64,000 nt of DNA from Alcanivoracaceae bacterium (GTDB lineage: Bacteria > Pseudomonadota > Gammaproteobacteria > Pseudomonadales > Alcanivoracaceae), in the NCBI GenBank assembly GCA_029212745.1, contig JARGOL010000016.1, positions 1 to 64,000 of the forward strand, read 5' to 3'. The position numbers and the translations under genes are program-made. The notes beneath the pieces are model-generated. The model saw nothing but the letters and a program-made list of their open reading frames with translations, was not told where the DNA came from and ran no database searches. Numbering within the stretch: position 1 is the first letter of the stretch; each line of letters begins with the position of its first letter. Shown here piece after piece: positions 1-9,287 of this stretch.

Positions 1-31
1 ACCCCAACCCCTCTCCCAGAGGGAGAGGGGC
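1..31. repeat. REP-like palindrome, half unit at the window edge
   Basis: CCCCAACCCCTCTCCC followed by GGGAGAGGGGC forms a short hairpin. It is one half of the repeat family found throughout this window. It ends seven bases before the acnD stop, between acnD and whatever follows it outside the window. Confidence 0.8.
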
Positions 32-37
32 TTATTG

Positions 38-2629
38 CTAGCTGGCTTCCTGGATCAGTTCGTTGGCGAACTTCTGCAGGATACCGCCAGCGGAGTACAC
101 CGAGACTTCCTCGGCCGTATCCAGTCGGCAGGTCACCGGCACACGGTCAGTTTCCCCATTGGCGCGATGGATCACCAGCTCCAGTGTGGCACGTGGTGCG
201 GGTGTGCCTTCCACATCGTAGGTCTCGGTACCATCCAGCTGCAGGGTATGGCGTGTCGTGCCTTCCTCGAACTGCAGCGGCATCACACCCATGCCAATCA
301 GGTTGGTGCGATGAATGCGTTCGAAACCTTCAGCGACAATCGCTTCCACACCGGCAAGGGCCACACCCTTGGCGGCCCAGTCACGTGACGAGCCCTGGCC
401 ATAGTCGGCGCCAGCGATGATGATCAGCGGCTGCTTGCGGTCCATGTAGGTTTCAATCGCTTCCCACATGCGCATCACTTCACCTTCAGGCTCCACGCGA
501 GCGAGCGAGCCCTGTTTCACCTCACCGTTTTCATCCTTGACCATTTCGTTGAACAGCTTCGGGTTGGCCAGCGTCGCGCGCTGCGCGGTGAGGTGGTCAC
601 CCCGGTGGGTTGCGTAGGAATTGAAGTCCTCCTCCGGCAGGCCCATCTTGTGCAAGTACTCGCCGGCGGCACTGTCCATGAGAATGGCGTTGGACGGTGA
701 CAGGTGATCGGTGGTGATGTTGTCCGGCAGGATGGCCAGCGGGCGCATGCCCTTGAGTTCACGCGCCGCCGCCATGGTGCCTTCCCAGTACGGCGGCCGG
801 CGGATGTAGGTGCTCTGCGGGCGCCACTGGTACAGCGGGTCACTCTTGGCCGCGCCGTCACCCTTGTGCTCAAACATGGGAATGTACACCTGGCGGAACT
901 GCTCCGGCTTCACCGCAGATTTGACGATGGCATCGATTTCTTCGTCACTGGGCCAGATATCAGCCAGCATGATGGGCTTGCCATCCGCATCATGGCCGAG
1001 CGCATCTTTCTCGATATCGAAGCGGATGGTACCGGCAATGGCATACGCCACCACCAGCGGCGGCGATGCCAGGAACGCCTGCTTGGCGTAGGGGTGGATG
1101 CGGCCATCGAAGTTGCGGTTGCCCGACAGCACCGCGGTGGCATAGAGATCACGGTCAATGATTTCCTGCTGGATCTTCGGGTCCAGCGCTCCACTCATGC
1201 CGTTACAGGTGGTGCAGGCAAACGCCACCACATCAAAGCCCAGGTCCTGTAGCTCGGGCAGCAGGTTGGCTTCTTCCAGGTACATCTTCACCGTTTTCGA
1301 ACCCGGCGCCAGCGATGACTTCACCCACGGCTTGCGGGTCAGGCCCAGCTTGTTGGCATTGCGGGCGATCAGGCCGGCCGCCACCATGTTGCGCGGGTTA
1401 CTGGTATTGGTGCAGCTGGTGATCGCGGCGATGATGACAGCGCCATCCGGCATCTTGTCACCGTCCTGCTGCCATTCGTGGGCAATACCACGCTTGGCCA
1501 GCTCGCTCACCGGCAGCAGTGCATGAGGATTGGACGGCCCGGCCAGGTTGCGCTCAACCGTTGACAGGTCGAACGTCAGCACACGCTCATACTCGGCCTC
1601 GCGCAGGTCCGCCGCCCAGAAACCGGCTGCCTTGGCATAGGTTTCCACAAGGGCCACCTGCTCATCTTCGCGGCCGGTGAGCTTGAGGTACTCAAGGGTC
1701 TGGTCGTCAATGAAGAACATGCCCGCTGTGGCACCGTATTCCGGCGTCATGTTGGCAATGGTGGCGCGGTCACCCACGGTCAGGCTGTCAGCGCCCTCGC
1801 CGTAAAATTCCAGGTAGGCGCCGACCACACGCTCCTTGCGCAGGAACTCGGTCAGCGCCAGCACCATGTCCGTGCCGGTGATGCCCGGTTTCAGACGGCC
1901 CTTGAGTTCAACACCGACGATGTCCGGCAGGCGCATCATGGATGGATTGCCGAGCATGACGTTCTCGGCCTCCAGGCCACCAACGCCCACGGAGATCACG
2001 CCGAGGGCATCCACCATGGGGGTATGGCTGTCGGTGCCGACACAGGTATCCGGGAACGCCACACCGTCACGCACCTGCACCACAGGAGACATCTTCTCCA
2101 GGTTGATCTGGTGCATGATGCCGTTGCCCGGCGGGATCACGTCAACGTTCTCGAACGCGGTCTTGGTCCAGTTGATGAAGTGGAACCGGTCGGCGTTGCG
2201 CCGCTCTTCCACATCACGGTTCTTCTCGAACGCACCTTCCTCGAAACCGGGGTGCTCCACGGCCAGGGAGTGATCAACAATCAATTGCACCGGCACCACC
2301 GGGTTGACGCTGGCCGGGTCACCGCCCTTCTCTGCGATGGCATCACGCAGGCCGGCAAGATCCACCAGTGCAGTCTGGCCAAGAATGTCGTGGCAGACCA
2401 CACGCGCCGGATACCAGGGAAAATCCAGGTCGCGTCGGCGCTCAACCAGCTGCTTGAGCGCATCAGTCAGGTCCTCCGGCGCGCAGCGCCGCACCAGCTG
2501 CTCGGCCAGCACGCGCGATGTGAAGGGCAACTTTTCCCAGGCACCTGCCTGAATGTCATTCACCGCCTGGCGGGTATCGAAATAATCCAGGTCGGTTCCG
2601 GGAAGCGGTTTGCGGTAGTCGGTGTTCAT
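38..2629 (-). CDS. acnD: Fe/S-dependent 2-methylisocitrate dehydratase AcnD
   Basis: An aconitase-superfamily protein of 863 residues that dehydrates 2-methylcitrate in the methylcitrate cycle, in the cytoplasm. The [4Fe-4S] ligands are visible as Cys406 in SCTNTSNP and Cys472/Cys475 in CTTCNG. The C-terminal swivel domain carries GADYGQGSSRDWAAKG near residue 750. Length and the N-terminus (MNTDYRKPLPGTDLDYFD) match AcnD rather than housekeeping AcnA or AcnB. It follows prpB and prpC on the same strand, as expected for AcnD. In known AcnD systems the partner PrpF is encoded next; here that would lie beyond base 1. The upstream gap to prpC is filled with repeats. Confidence 0.95.
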   Translation of the reverse strand: MNTDYRKPLPGTDLDYFDTRQAVNDIQAGAWEKLPFTSRVLAEQLVRRCAPEDLTDALKQLVERRRDLDFPWYPARVVCHDILGQTALVDLAGLRDAIAEKGGDPASVNPVVPVQLIVDHSLAVEHPGFEEGAFEKNRDVEERRNADRFHFINWTKTAFENVDVIPPGNGIMHQINLEKMSPVVQVRDGVAFPDTCVGTDSHTPMVDALGVISVGVGGLEAENVMLGNPSMMRLPDIVGVELKGRLKPGITGTDMVLALTEFLRKERVVGAYLEFYGEGADSLTVGDRATIANMTPEYGATAGMFFIDDQTLEYLKLTGREDEQVALVETYAKAAGFWAADLREAEYERVLTFDLSTVERNLAGPSNPHALLPVSELAKRGIAHEWQQDGDKMPDGAVIIAAITSCTNTSNPRNMVAAGLIARNANKLGLTRKPWVKSSLAPGSKTVKMYLEEANLLPELQDLGFDVVAFACTTCNGMSGALDPKIQQEIIDRDLYATAVLSGNRNFDGRIHPYAKQAFLASPPLVVAYAIAGTIRFDIEKDALGHDADGKPIMLADIWPSDEEIDAIVKSAVKPEQFRQVYIPMFEHKGDGAAKSDPLYQWRPQSTYIRRPPYWEGTMAAARELKGMRPLAILPDNITTDHLSPSNAILMDSAAGEYLHKMGLPEEDFNSYATHRGDHLTAQRATLANPKLFNEMVKDENGEVKQGSLARVEPEGEVMRMWEAIETYMDRKQPLIIIAGADYGQGSSRDWAAKGVALAGVEAIVAEGFERIHRTNLIGMGVMPLQFEEGTTRHTLQLDGTETYDVEGTPAPRATLELVIHRANGETDRVPVTCRLDTAEEVSVYSAGGILQKFANELIQEAS

Positions 2630-2710
2630 AGCCTGTGCATACCTGCGTTGTGAATTCGTGGATCGGGTGTGGGAAAGGCCAGCGTCCTACTTCTGTCAGG
2701 CCTGGCCGTT

Positions 2711-2850
2711 CCCTCACCCTGGCCCTCTCCCAGAGGGAGAGGGAATATGTAACGCCCCTCTCTCTGGGAAAGGGAATATGTAACGCCCCTCTCTCTGGGA
2801 AAGGGAATATGTTAAGCCCCTCTCCCTCTGGGAGAGGGGTTGGGGTGAGG
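2711..2850. repeat. REPIN-like repeat with three 31-bp tandem copies
   Basis: The outer ends are CCCTCACCC and GGGTGAGGG in inverted orientation. Inside, a 31-bp unit starting GGGAATATGT recurs at 2741, 2772 and 2803. The right end stops one base before the prpC stop codon (2852-2854), so the element sits directly against the gene inside the operon. Confidence 0.85.
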
Positions 2851-2851
2851 G

Positions 2852-3982
2852 TCAACCCCGCTCGGCGATCGGCACCACCTTGCGCAGTTCCTCACCGGTG
2901 TACTCCGCACTGGGACGGATGATGCGGTTATCCGCACGCTGCTCCATCACGTGTGCCGCCCAGCCGGTGAGTCGGCTCATCACGAAGATCGGCGTGAACA
3001 GCTTGGTGGGAATGCCCATGAAGAAATACGCCGAGGCATGGAAGAAATCGGCGTTACAGAACAGCTTCTTCTCGCGCCACATGACTTCCTCGCAACGCAC
3101 GGATACCGGATACAGCACCGTGTCACCCACATCCGCAGCCAGCTTTTCGGACCACTGCTTGATGATGGCGTTACGCGGATCAGACTCGCTGTAGATGGCG
3201 TGGCCGAAGCCCATGATCTTTTCCTTGCGCTCGAGCATGCCCATCATTTCTTTCTCGGCATGATCCGGATCGCTGAACTTCTCGATCATGTCCATGGCCG
3301 CCTCGTTGGCACCGCCATGCAGCGGTCCACGCAGGGAGCCGATGGCACCGGTGATGCAGCTGTGGATATCGGACAGCGTCGACGCACACACACGGGCGGT
3401 GAAGGTGGACGCGTTGAATTCATGTTCCGCGTACAGGATCAGGGAAACATTCATGACCCGCTCATGCAGCTCATTGGGCTTCTCGCCACGCAACATGTGC
3501 AGGAAGTGCGCACCGATGGAATCGTCGTCGGTGTTTTCATCAATACGCACGCCATCATGGCTGAAGCGGTACCAGTAGCAGATGATGGACGGGAACACGG
3601 CCAGCATCCGGTCGGTGGCATCCTGCTGCTGGTCAAAACTGGTTTCCGTTTCCAGGTTGCCGAGCATGGAGCAACCGGTACGCATGACATCCATCGGATG
3701 GGCATCCCTGGGAATGCGCTCCAGCACTTCCTTGAGTGCCTGGGGCAGACCGCGCAGGGTCTTCAGCTTGGCCTTGTAGGCATCGAGCTCTGCCTGCTTT
3801 GGCAACTCACCCTTGAGAATCAGGTGGGCCACTTCCTCGAACTCGCAGTTCTCCGCCAGGTCCTTGACGTCATATCCGCGGTAAGTCAGACCGGAGCCGG
3901 ATTTTCCCACCGTGGACAGTGCCGTCTTGCCAGCCACCTGGCCACGCAGGCCTGCACCACCGAGTTTCTTGCCTTCTGCCAT
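2852..3982 (-). CDS. prpC: 2-methylcitrate synthase PrpC
   Basis: Citrate-synthase family, 376 residues. It condenses propionyl-CoA with oxaloacetate to 2-methylcitrate. Family signatures are LRGPLHGGANEAAM (substrate-binding His) and GFGHAIYSESDPRN in the C-terminal half. I chose the ATG at 3982 because GGAGAAGGA lies just upstream on the coding strand and the protein then starts MAEGKKLGGAGLRGQ as in other PrpC proteins; the open frame extends 14 codons further without support. It lies between prpB and acnD. Its propionyl-CoA preference is inferred from this context. Confidence 0.95.
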   Translation of the reverse strand: MAEGKKLGGAGLRGQVAGKTALSTVGKSGSGLTYRGYDVKDLAENCEFEEVAHLILKGELPKQAELDAYKAKLKTLRGLPQALKEVLERIPRDAHPMDVMRTGCSMLGNLETETSFDQQQDATDRMLAVFPSIICYWYRFSHDGVRIDENTDDDSIGAHFLHMLRGEKPNELHERVMNVSLILYAEHEFNASTFTARVCASTLSDIHSCITGAIGSLRGPLHGGANEAAMDMIEKFSDPDHAEKEMMGMLERKEKIMGFGHAIYSESDPRNAIIKQWSEKLAADVGDTVLYPVSVRCEEVMWREKKLFCNADFFHASAYFFMGIPTKLFTPIFVMSRLTGWAAHVMEQRADNRIIRPSAEYTGEELRKVVPIAERG

Positions 3983-4051
3983 TTTCCTTCTCCTCCAGTT
4001 TTCGGGCCGCCTCTGTGAAATCAAAGCGGTTGGTGAGGAGCCTTGAGCTTG

Positions 4052-4150
4052 CCCTCACCCTGTCCCTCTCCCAGCGGGAGAGGGAACCGTTATTCATGTT
4101 CAGTGCCATTCAAAGCCCCTCTCCCTGCGGGAGAGGGGTTGGGGTGAGGG
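4052..4150. repeat. REPIN-like repeat, complete two-hairpin unit
   Basis: This is the clearest complete copy: CCCTCACCCTGTCCCTCTCCC with its GGGAGAGGG partner, a short spacer, then GCCCCTCTCCC with GGGAGAGGGGTTGGGGTGAGGG. The two halves are inverted relative to each other. It ends three bases before the prpB stop, in the prpB-prpC gap. Confidence 0.88.
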
Positions 4151-4153
4151 CTC

Positions 4154-5041
4154 TCAGCCCTTCCCCTTGGCAAACAACGCGTCGAGCTTCTGCTCGTAGT
4201 CGTGGTAATTGAGGAAGTCGTACAGTTCCATGCGGGTCTGCATGCTGTCCACCACGTTCTGCTGGTGGCCGTCCTTGCGGATTGCCTCGTACACGGCCAG
4301 CGCGGCCTTGTTCATGGCACGGAAAGCCGAAAGCGGATACAGGATCATGTCAGCGCCCGCGTCCTTCAGTTCGTCGCGGTTGAACAGCGGTGTGGCGCCA
4401 AATTCAGTGATGTTGGCCAGCAGCGGCACGTCGCCCAGGCCCTGCTTGAACGCCTTGTAGTCTTCCAGCGTGTGCACGGCTTCGGCAAAGATGCCGTCCG
4501 CACCGGCGTCGATACAGGCCCGCGAACGCTCGATGGCCGCTTCCAGGCCGTCTTTCTGGAATGCATCGGTGCGCGCAATGATAAAGAAGTCGTCATCGGT
4601 CTTGCCATCCACAGCTGCCTTGACCCGGTCGACCATCTCTTCCTGGCTGACGATTTCCTTGTTCGGACGGTGACCACAGCGCTTCTGCGCCACCTGGTCT
4701 TCCAGATGCACCGCACCGGCACCGGCCTTGATCATTTCCTTCACCGTACGGGAGATGTTGAACGCCCCGCCCCAGCCGGTATCGATATCCACCAGCAGCG
4801 GCACCTCGGTGGCACTGGAAATCCGGCGCACATCCTCAAGCACGTCATTCATGCTGGTCATGCCCAGGTCCGGCAGGCCATAGGAAGCATTGGCGACACC
4901 GCCGCCTGACAGGTATATGGCACGGTAACCCACGCGCTCTGCCATCAGGGCGCAGTAGGCATTGATGGTGCCCATGATCTGTAACGGCTGCTCTTCAGCC
5001 AGGGCCTTGCGGAAACGCCCGCCGGCGGTCAGTTTGCTCAT
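4154..5041 (-). CDS. prpB: 2-methylisocitrate lyase PrpB
   Basis: PEP mutase/isocitrate lyase superfamily, 295 residues, which splits 2-methylisocitrate into pyruvate and succinate. The active-site loop reads [10 protein letters not shown] near residue 122, with the catalytic Cys in the KRCGH form of the family motif. VDIDTGWGG supplies metal-binding Asp residues near residue 88. The start overlaps the stop of the GntR regulator by four bases, so the two are translationally coupled and share the promoter upstream of the regulator. Confidence 0.96.
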   Translation of the reverse strand: MSKLTAGGRFRKALAEEQPLQIMGTINAYCALMAERVGYRAIYLSGGGVANASYGLPDLGMTSMNDVLEDVRRISSATEVPLLVDIDTGWGGAFNISRTVKEMIKAGAGAVHLEDQVAQKRCGHRPNKEIVSQEEMVDRVKAAVDGKTDDDFFIIARTDAFQKDGLEAAIERSRACIDAGADGIFAEAVHTLEDYKAFKQGLGDVPLLANITEFGATPLFNRDELKDAGADMILYPLSAFRAMNKAALAVYEAIRKDGHQQNVVDSMQTRMELYDFLNYHDYEQKLDALFAKGKG

Positions 5042-5778
5042 TGTGTCTCCCTGTGATTATCGGGTGCGGCCGACAGCGCCTCGGCGCCTTTTGGGCCGCC
5101 CCCGGCGCCGCCAACGCGGCCTTGTGATTCGATGTTTTCGCGCGCACGGCTGATATGCCGGCGCATCAGAAGTTCTGCCATTTCCCCGTCGCCGGATTCG
5201 ATCGCCTCGACAATGCGGCGATGCTCGGCCAGTGCGCGCTGGGGCCGGTTGGCCACGGTGGAAAACTGGTAACGGTACATGCGCACCAGGTGGTACAGCT
5301 CGCCAATGAGCAGATCGATCAGGGTCTGGTTATGGGAGCCGTGGATAATGCGGTAATGGAAGTCCAGGTCGCCCTCACGCTGGAAATAGGCGGTGTCTTC
5401 CTGCAGGTCCTGCTGCTGCTCGTGCTGGCTGAGCAACCTGTGCAGGCCGGTCACTTCTTCGGCTGTCATGTGTTCGGCGGCCAGACGCGCAGCCATGCCC
5501 TCCAGGGCTTCGCGCACGCGGTAGATCTCGATCAGGTCCTCGCCCTTGAGCTGGGCCACCCGGGTACCCACATGGGGCACCCGTTCGAGCAGCTTGCGCG
5601 ATTCCAGCCGGCGGATGGCCTCACGCAGGGGCCCGCGGCTGACGCCATAGCGGGCGGCCAGCTCGGTCTCGCCCAGCTTGGTCCCCGGCTTGAGTACGCC
5701 CAGGACAATATCGTCCTGCAGGCGGGCAAAGACCCGCTCGGACAGGGTGCGACCATCGGTTTGGGAGCTTTCAGCCAT
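5038..5778 (-). CDS. GntR-family (FCD domain) regulator of the methylcitrate operon
   Basis: A 246-residue FadR-type GntR regulator. The winged helix-turn-helix covers about residues 10-80 ([23 protein letters not shown]). The C-terminal FCD ligand domain has the Asp/His pattern expected for a metal site ([21 protein letters not shown]). First in the operon and overlapping prpB, it most likely senses a cycle intermediate and regulates itself and prpBC-acnD; GntR-type PrpR proteins hold this place in Pseudomonas. The ligand is not visible from sequence. Two operator-like TTGTTGACAA sites lie upstream. Confidence 0.85.
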   Translation of the reverse strand: MAESSQTDGRTLSERVFARLQDDIVLGVLKPGTKLGETELAARYGVSRGPLREAIRRLESRKLLERVPHVGTRVAQLKGEDLIEIYRVREALEGMAARLAAEHMTAEEVTGLHRLLSQHEQQQDLQEDTAYFQREGDLDFHYRIIHGSHNQTLIDLLIGELYHLVRMYRYQFSTVANRPQRALAEHRRIVEAIESGDGEMAELLMRRHISRARENIESQGRVGGAGGGPKGAEALSAAPDNHRETQ

Positions 5779-5789
5779 GGGTTTGCGCC

Positions 5790-5801
5790 ATTGTTGACAA
5801 T
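5790..5801. promoter_or_regulatory. Putative GntR operator 1
   Basis: ATTGTTGACAAT is a near-perfect palindrome with the GT..AC core typical of FadR-type GntR operators. It lies 12 bases upstream of the GntR start codon, where a bound repressor would block transcription or initiation. Confidence 0.55.
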
Positions 5802-5831
5802 ATGCTGGGTCGAGGCGGCAATTTACCCATG

Positions 5832-5856
5832 AAAAAGGGGCTTTTCAAGCCCCTTT
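5832..5856 (-). terminator. Rho-independent terminator after the fil-like operon
   Basis: Stem AAAGGGGCTT with a 3-base loop and AAGCCCCTTT. Read on the minus strand it is followed by a T run. It lies about 60 bases beyond the stop of the 749-residue lipoprotein and separates that operon from the GntR-prp operon. Confidence 0.75.
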
Positions 5857-5864
5857 GTTGACAA
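5855..5864. promoter_or_regulatory. Putative GntR operator 2
   Basis: A second exact copy of TTGTTGACAA, 64 bases from the first. That distance is close to six helical turns, which suggests cooperative binding at the prp promoter (inference). Confidence 0.5.
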
Positions 5865-5917
5865 TCGTTGTGCGCTGACTGGCAAATGCGGTCAGGCAGC
5901 GGGCCGGAGGCCCCGCC

Positions 5918-8167
5918 CTATGGCGCGGTGCACCCGCCACCGCCATCCGATTCCTGCGCCTGGCCCTGCACAGCACCGCCCAGCAGGGACAGGAATTCCC
6001 GCCGCAGCACCGGCACCTGGCCGTTGTCCGGCAGGTTCGGATCAAAGAATTCCTTCTTCAATTGCTGGCTCTGGTACTGGTCCAGCCACAGGGCGCGCAC
6101 CTCATTGTCAAAATTGGTATCGCCAAGGCGAAGGATGGGGGCGGTGGTGTTCGGGCTGCCCGTTGTACCCAGGTCGATACGCCCGCGTATCAGGGTACCG
6201 TACTGGGGAATGTAATCCGGGCTCTGGTCATCCGCCAGGTCAGCCTCGCCCACCAGGTAGATCGCCACACCCACAGAGCGATTGCCGCTGTCATCGTCAC
6301 GCAGCGTGCGGGTGACAAAGCCGACCTTGTACTCCTGGATCTCGCCGTCACCGTCAATGCCATCCACCAGGGTGACCGGGTCAACGGCCGAGCAATCCTG
6401 GTCACGGTCGGTAACGATGGTGCCGTCATCCAGGAACTGCACCACCACATCGCCCTGGTCACCAGGGACAAACTCGCGGCGTTGTTCCTCGGTAACAGGG
6501 AAACCATTGGGGTAATCGGTGTCACCCAGCAACAGCGTATTGTAGTTCAGGTTCTGCGGATCGCCGTTTTCATCCTCGACGATCTCGTTTGGCGGAATGT
6601 CATCGCAGGTGGTCTGCTCAACATAACCGGGCGGCGTCTCGTCGCCAGGCAGCACGCAGGCCTTGAAGAACGTCAGCCGATAGAACGGTGGCAACGCATC
6701 AATCAGCCCGGCGTCCGTGCCGCCGGCGATAAGACCGGTACGGGCCACCTTGTAGCCGAGACCATCCGGGGAACCGAAGGACGCATCACCCAGCAGTGTG
6801 CCGCCCAGGCGCGCCAGGTCGTCCTCATTGCCGGTTTCGGTGACGTCATAGATTTCCTCACCGTCATCGACCGGATAATCCTCATCAAAATCCACCCGGC
6901 CATCCAGGCTCAGGCCGTCGTACATGACGCCACCGATGAGGCGCCCTGACAGGGACAGGTCCGTGGCGCCGAACTCCGGGTCGTTATAATCAAACAGGGT
7001 ACGCAGGCCAATAGTGCTGCCGGGTGCGCCACCGAAGTACAACTGCTCGTCAAGCAGGGACCCGGCATTGAAAACGGCCAGGTCATTGGACACGCTCTGG
7101 GTATCCAGCTCCCCTTCATTGTCCAGGTTCAGGCCGCCGAAGTTGCCAATGCCAACGATGTCACCATCCGGGTACACCAGGGCCGTCATCACCAGCGACA
7201 GGCGCTGGTAGTCAATATTCTCGTCACCGAATGCCAGCGCGTAGAAGGCGTTGGCCGGACTGTTGTGCTCGAGCTGGAACAGGCCGGCGCGGGCGCGGTT
7301 GGATGCCGCGGCAGCGGCGCCGATGGCGCCACTGTTGGCATCGCCTTCCGCCGGCCACGCCGGTGTCGGATCCAGGTCTTCCATGGCAGCAATGGCGTCA
7401 TCCACTTCATCACTGACAGCCGTGCGCCAGCTGTCCCAGGCAGACACGAAATCCGCGTAATTGGCGTAGTCGGCGGCATCGAAACGCTGGCCGGAGGACG
7501 TCAGCGGGACGACGGCATCAAACTCGGCGCTGGTAACGTTGTGCGCGGCGTTGGGGATTTCCAGATAGACGTCATCGGCCGGGTCACCACTGTTGTCGGA
7601 GTGGTTACCATCCAGTACGGCCAACAGGGCCGCCCGGGTGGACACCGCCTTGTCGGCGCTGGGAGTACGCTCGGGGGTGTTGACCAGGTCCGCCACGGCC
7701 ACCTGGAAAAAGCCGGCACTGGCGCCACACTCGGCAGAATTCCTGCCTGAACAACGCGGCAGCCGCGCCGAACCAATATAGAAACGCTTGCCGAACTCGA
7801 TCGGGCGACGCCCGATAAAGAACGAAATGGTATCGGAATCCAGCGGGCAGCGGGCGATATGCTGGGGCAGGCCGCGGCTGTTACCCGGCGCTCCCGGCTC
7901 GGCCACCGGCACATAGAAATCGATATTGCCGCAGGTGTAGCCAATGTTGGTCACCACGGCGCTACGCACACCCGCCGGCGTCTGCACGCCAGCAACGAGT
8001 TCGATTTCCAGGGCTTCCTGGTCCGGGTCCAGGGGGTCGGAGGTACCTCCGGCAATCAGGCTTCCCTGCACCGAGGTGCCCTCGGAAAAGTCCTCACCGG
8101 AGTTACAGCCGGCGAGGAACAATGCCAGCAGGACAGCTGTGATCTTGAATATCTGCAAGTTTCTCAT
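5918..8167 (-). CDS. Large lipoprotein, FilF-like, last gene of the fil-like cluster
   Basis: 749 residues beginning MRNLQIFKITAVLLALFLAGC, a clear lipoprotein signal with lipobox LAGC. The mature part is acidic and rich in Asp, Gly, Asn and Thr, with few Cys (a CSAVD segment and a terminal GGGCTAP). No enzyme motif was recognised. I chose the start at 8167 because the signal peptide begins there; two in-frame ATGs lie 9 and 21 bases upstream. It is last in a run that holds a C39 peptidase, two beta-barrels and a MalM-like lipoprotein. Acinetobacter FilF, a surface protein annotated as pilus assembly, has the same position by memory, so FilF-like is an inference from context. Confidence 0.6.
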   Translation of the reverse strand: MRNLQIFKITAVLLALFLAGCNSGEDFSEGTSVQGSLIAGGTSDPLDPDQEALEIELVAGVQTPAGVRSAVVTNIGYTCGNIDFYVPVAEPGAPGNSRGLPQHIARCPLDSDTISFFIGRRPIEFGKRFYIGSARLPRCSGRNSAECGASAGFFQVAVADLVNTPERTPSADKAVSTRAALLAVLDGNHSDNSGDPADDVYLEIPNAAHNVTSAEFDAVVPLTSSGQRFDAADYANYADFVSAWDSWRTAVSDEVDDAIAAMEDLDPTPAWPAEGDANSGAIGAAAAASNRARAGLFQLEHNSPANAFYALAFGDENIDYQRLSLVMTALVYPDGDIVGIGNFGGLNLDNEGELDTQSVSNDLAVFNAGSLLDEQLYFGGAPGSTIGLRTLFDYNDPEFGATDLSLSGRLIGGVMYDGLSLDGRVDFDEDYPVDDGEEIYDVTETGNEDDLARLGGTLLGDASFGSPDGLGYKVARTGLIAGGTDAGLIDALPPFYRLTFFKACVLPGDETPPGYVEQTTCDDIPPNEIVEDENGDPQNLNYNTLLLGDTDYPNGFPVTEEQRREFVPGDQGDVVVQFLDDGTIVTDRDQDCSAVDPVTLVDGIDGDGEIQEYKVGFVTRTLRDDDSGNRSVGVAIYLVGEADLADDQSPDYIPQYGTLIRGRIDLGTTGSPNTTAPILRLGDTNFDNEVRALWLDQYQSQQLKKEFFDPNLPDNGQVPVLRREFLSLLGGAVQGQAQESDGGGGCTAP

Positions 8168-8295
8168 AACACCCATTCTAGTCGTCACGCTCCACAGGCC
8201 CTACGGGCGATAGGTCGGGCGGCACTGGTTGCCCGATAATCCGGCTGCCAGTCTTTGACCGGCCCGCCCCTGAATGGTTCCAGCGCAGCCGTGGC

Positions 8296-9198
8296 TCAGC
8301 GCTCGCCGGCGCTGCCCGTTACGGTAAAGTCGCCCGCCAACGCGGGCGGCGCATCATAGTAGCCCTGCTGCTGCGGCAAAGCGACCACCCCTGCACCCTC
8401 TTCGACGGTGGCATAGGGCAGGTAAAATGCCACATACCGGGCCCCCGGCGGCACCGACAGCACGCCCTGGTAAAACGCGTAGCGGTACCAGGTCTCCGGA
8501 TAGCGGCGCTGGAAGGGCCGGTCCACCACTTCCAGCGGCGTGCCCTCTCCGTCCATGAAAACCAGGGCCGGGTGCAGGTAGTCACCCGCCTTGCCGATGA
8601 ATCCGCGCAGCGTCAGCCTGCCCACCGCTGCCGTCAGCCGCACCGCCATGGCGGGCATGGGCCGGTCCATGACCACCACTTCATCGGCGTCGCCCAGGGC
8701 CAGGGACAGCTCCTCGCCCACGTCCAGCGGCCGGGCCTGCTCGCGCGTATGCAGGCAGCAATCAGCGCGCACCCCGGTGATGCGCTCAACAAATTCAACC
8801 GCCGGGTCAGCCACCGCTTCGTATCCGGGCGGGCGCTCCTGGCGGTACTCGCGCTCTGCCACCAGGTCGACTTTCTCCTCGATCAACTGGCCGTCCGGCC
8901 CGTAATAGGTGACAAAGCGGTTACGATCCCTCTCCTCCAGCTTCTGCTGGACTTCCTCATCAGTCTGGTAGGCCGACGCCGGCAGATCTGCCCCCGGCCC
9001 GGCGCCGCCGGCCGGTGTCGCCTGGCTGCCAGCCCCACTGCCCTGCCCCTGTTCAGCCGCCGGACGCTCCACCGTGACCAGGTTGCCCTGGGCGTCGACG
9101 TAGGTATACAGGTTGCCGCGCGCCGTGGGGTCAGCGGTGCAGGCCAGCAGCGACGCCAGGGCGGCAAAGGTGAGAAAGCGGAAATATCGGGGACGCAT
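8296..9198 (-). CDS. MalM-like lipoprotein, FilE-like
   Basis: 300 residues. The lipoprotein signal runs MRPRYFRFLTFAALASLLAC. An N-terminal segment, LYTYVDAQGNLVTVE, resembles DUF4124-type modules. A long Gln/Gly/Ala-rich linker follows around residues 45-80. The C-terminal part, with VPPGARYVAFYLPYATVEEG, resembles the MalM family of periplasmic proteins. I start at 9198 because the open frame upstream lacks signal features. No maltose genes are nearby, so a maltose role is unlikely. The setting next to FadL- and C39-encoding genes suggests an envelope scaffold in the same apparatus. Confidence 0.6.
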   Translation of the reverse strand: MRPRYFRFLTFAALASLLACTADPTARGNLYTYVDAQGNLVTVERPAAEQGQGSGAGSQATPAGGAGPGADLPASAYQTDEEVQQKLEERDRNRFVTYYGPDGQLIEEKVDLVAEREYRQERPPGYEAVADPAVEFVERITGVRADCCLHTREQARPLDVGEELSLALGDADEVVVMDRPMPAMAVRLTAAVGRLTLRGFIGKAGDYLHPALVFMDGEGTPLEVVDRPFQRRYPETWYRYAFYQGVLSVPPGARYVAFYLPYATVEEGAGVVALPQQQGYYDAPPALAGDFTVTGSAGER

Positions 9199-9287
9199 GA
9201 TCGAATCCAGGTGGCTCGCCGTTGCTGCGGGGGATGATGCCCTGCCCCGCTGCACCAGGGCAGGCACGGGGCAGGCATCCAGGCCGG

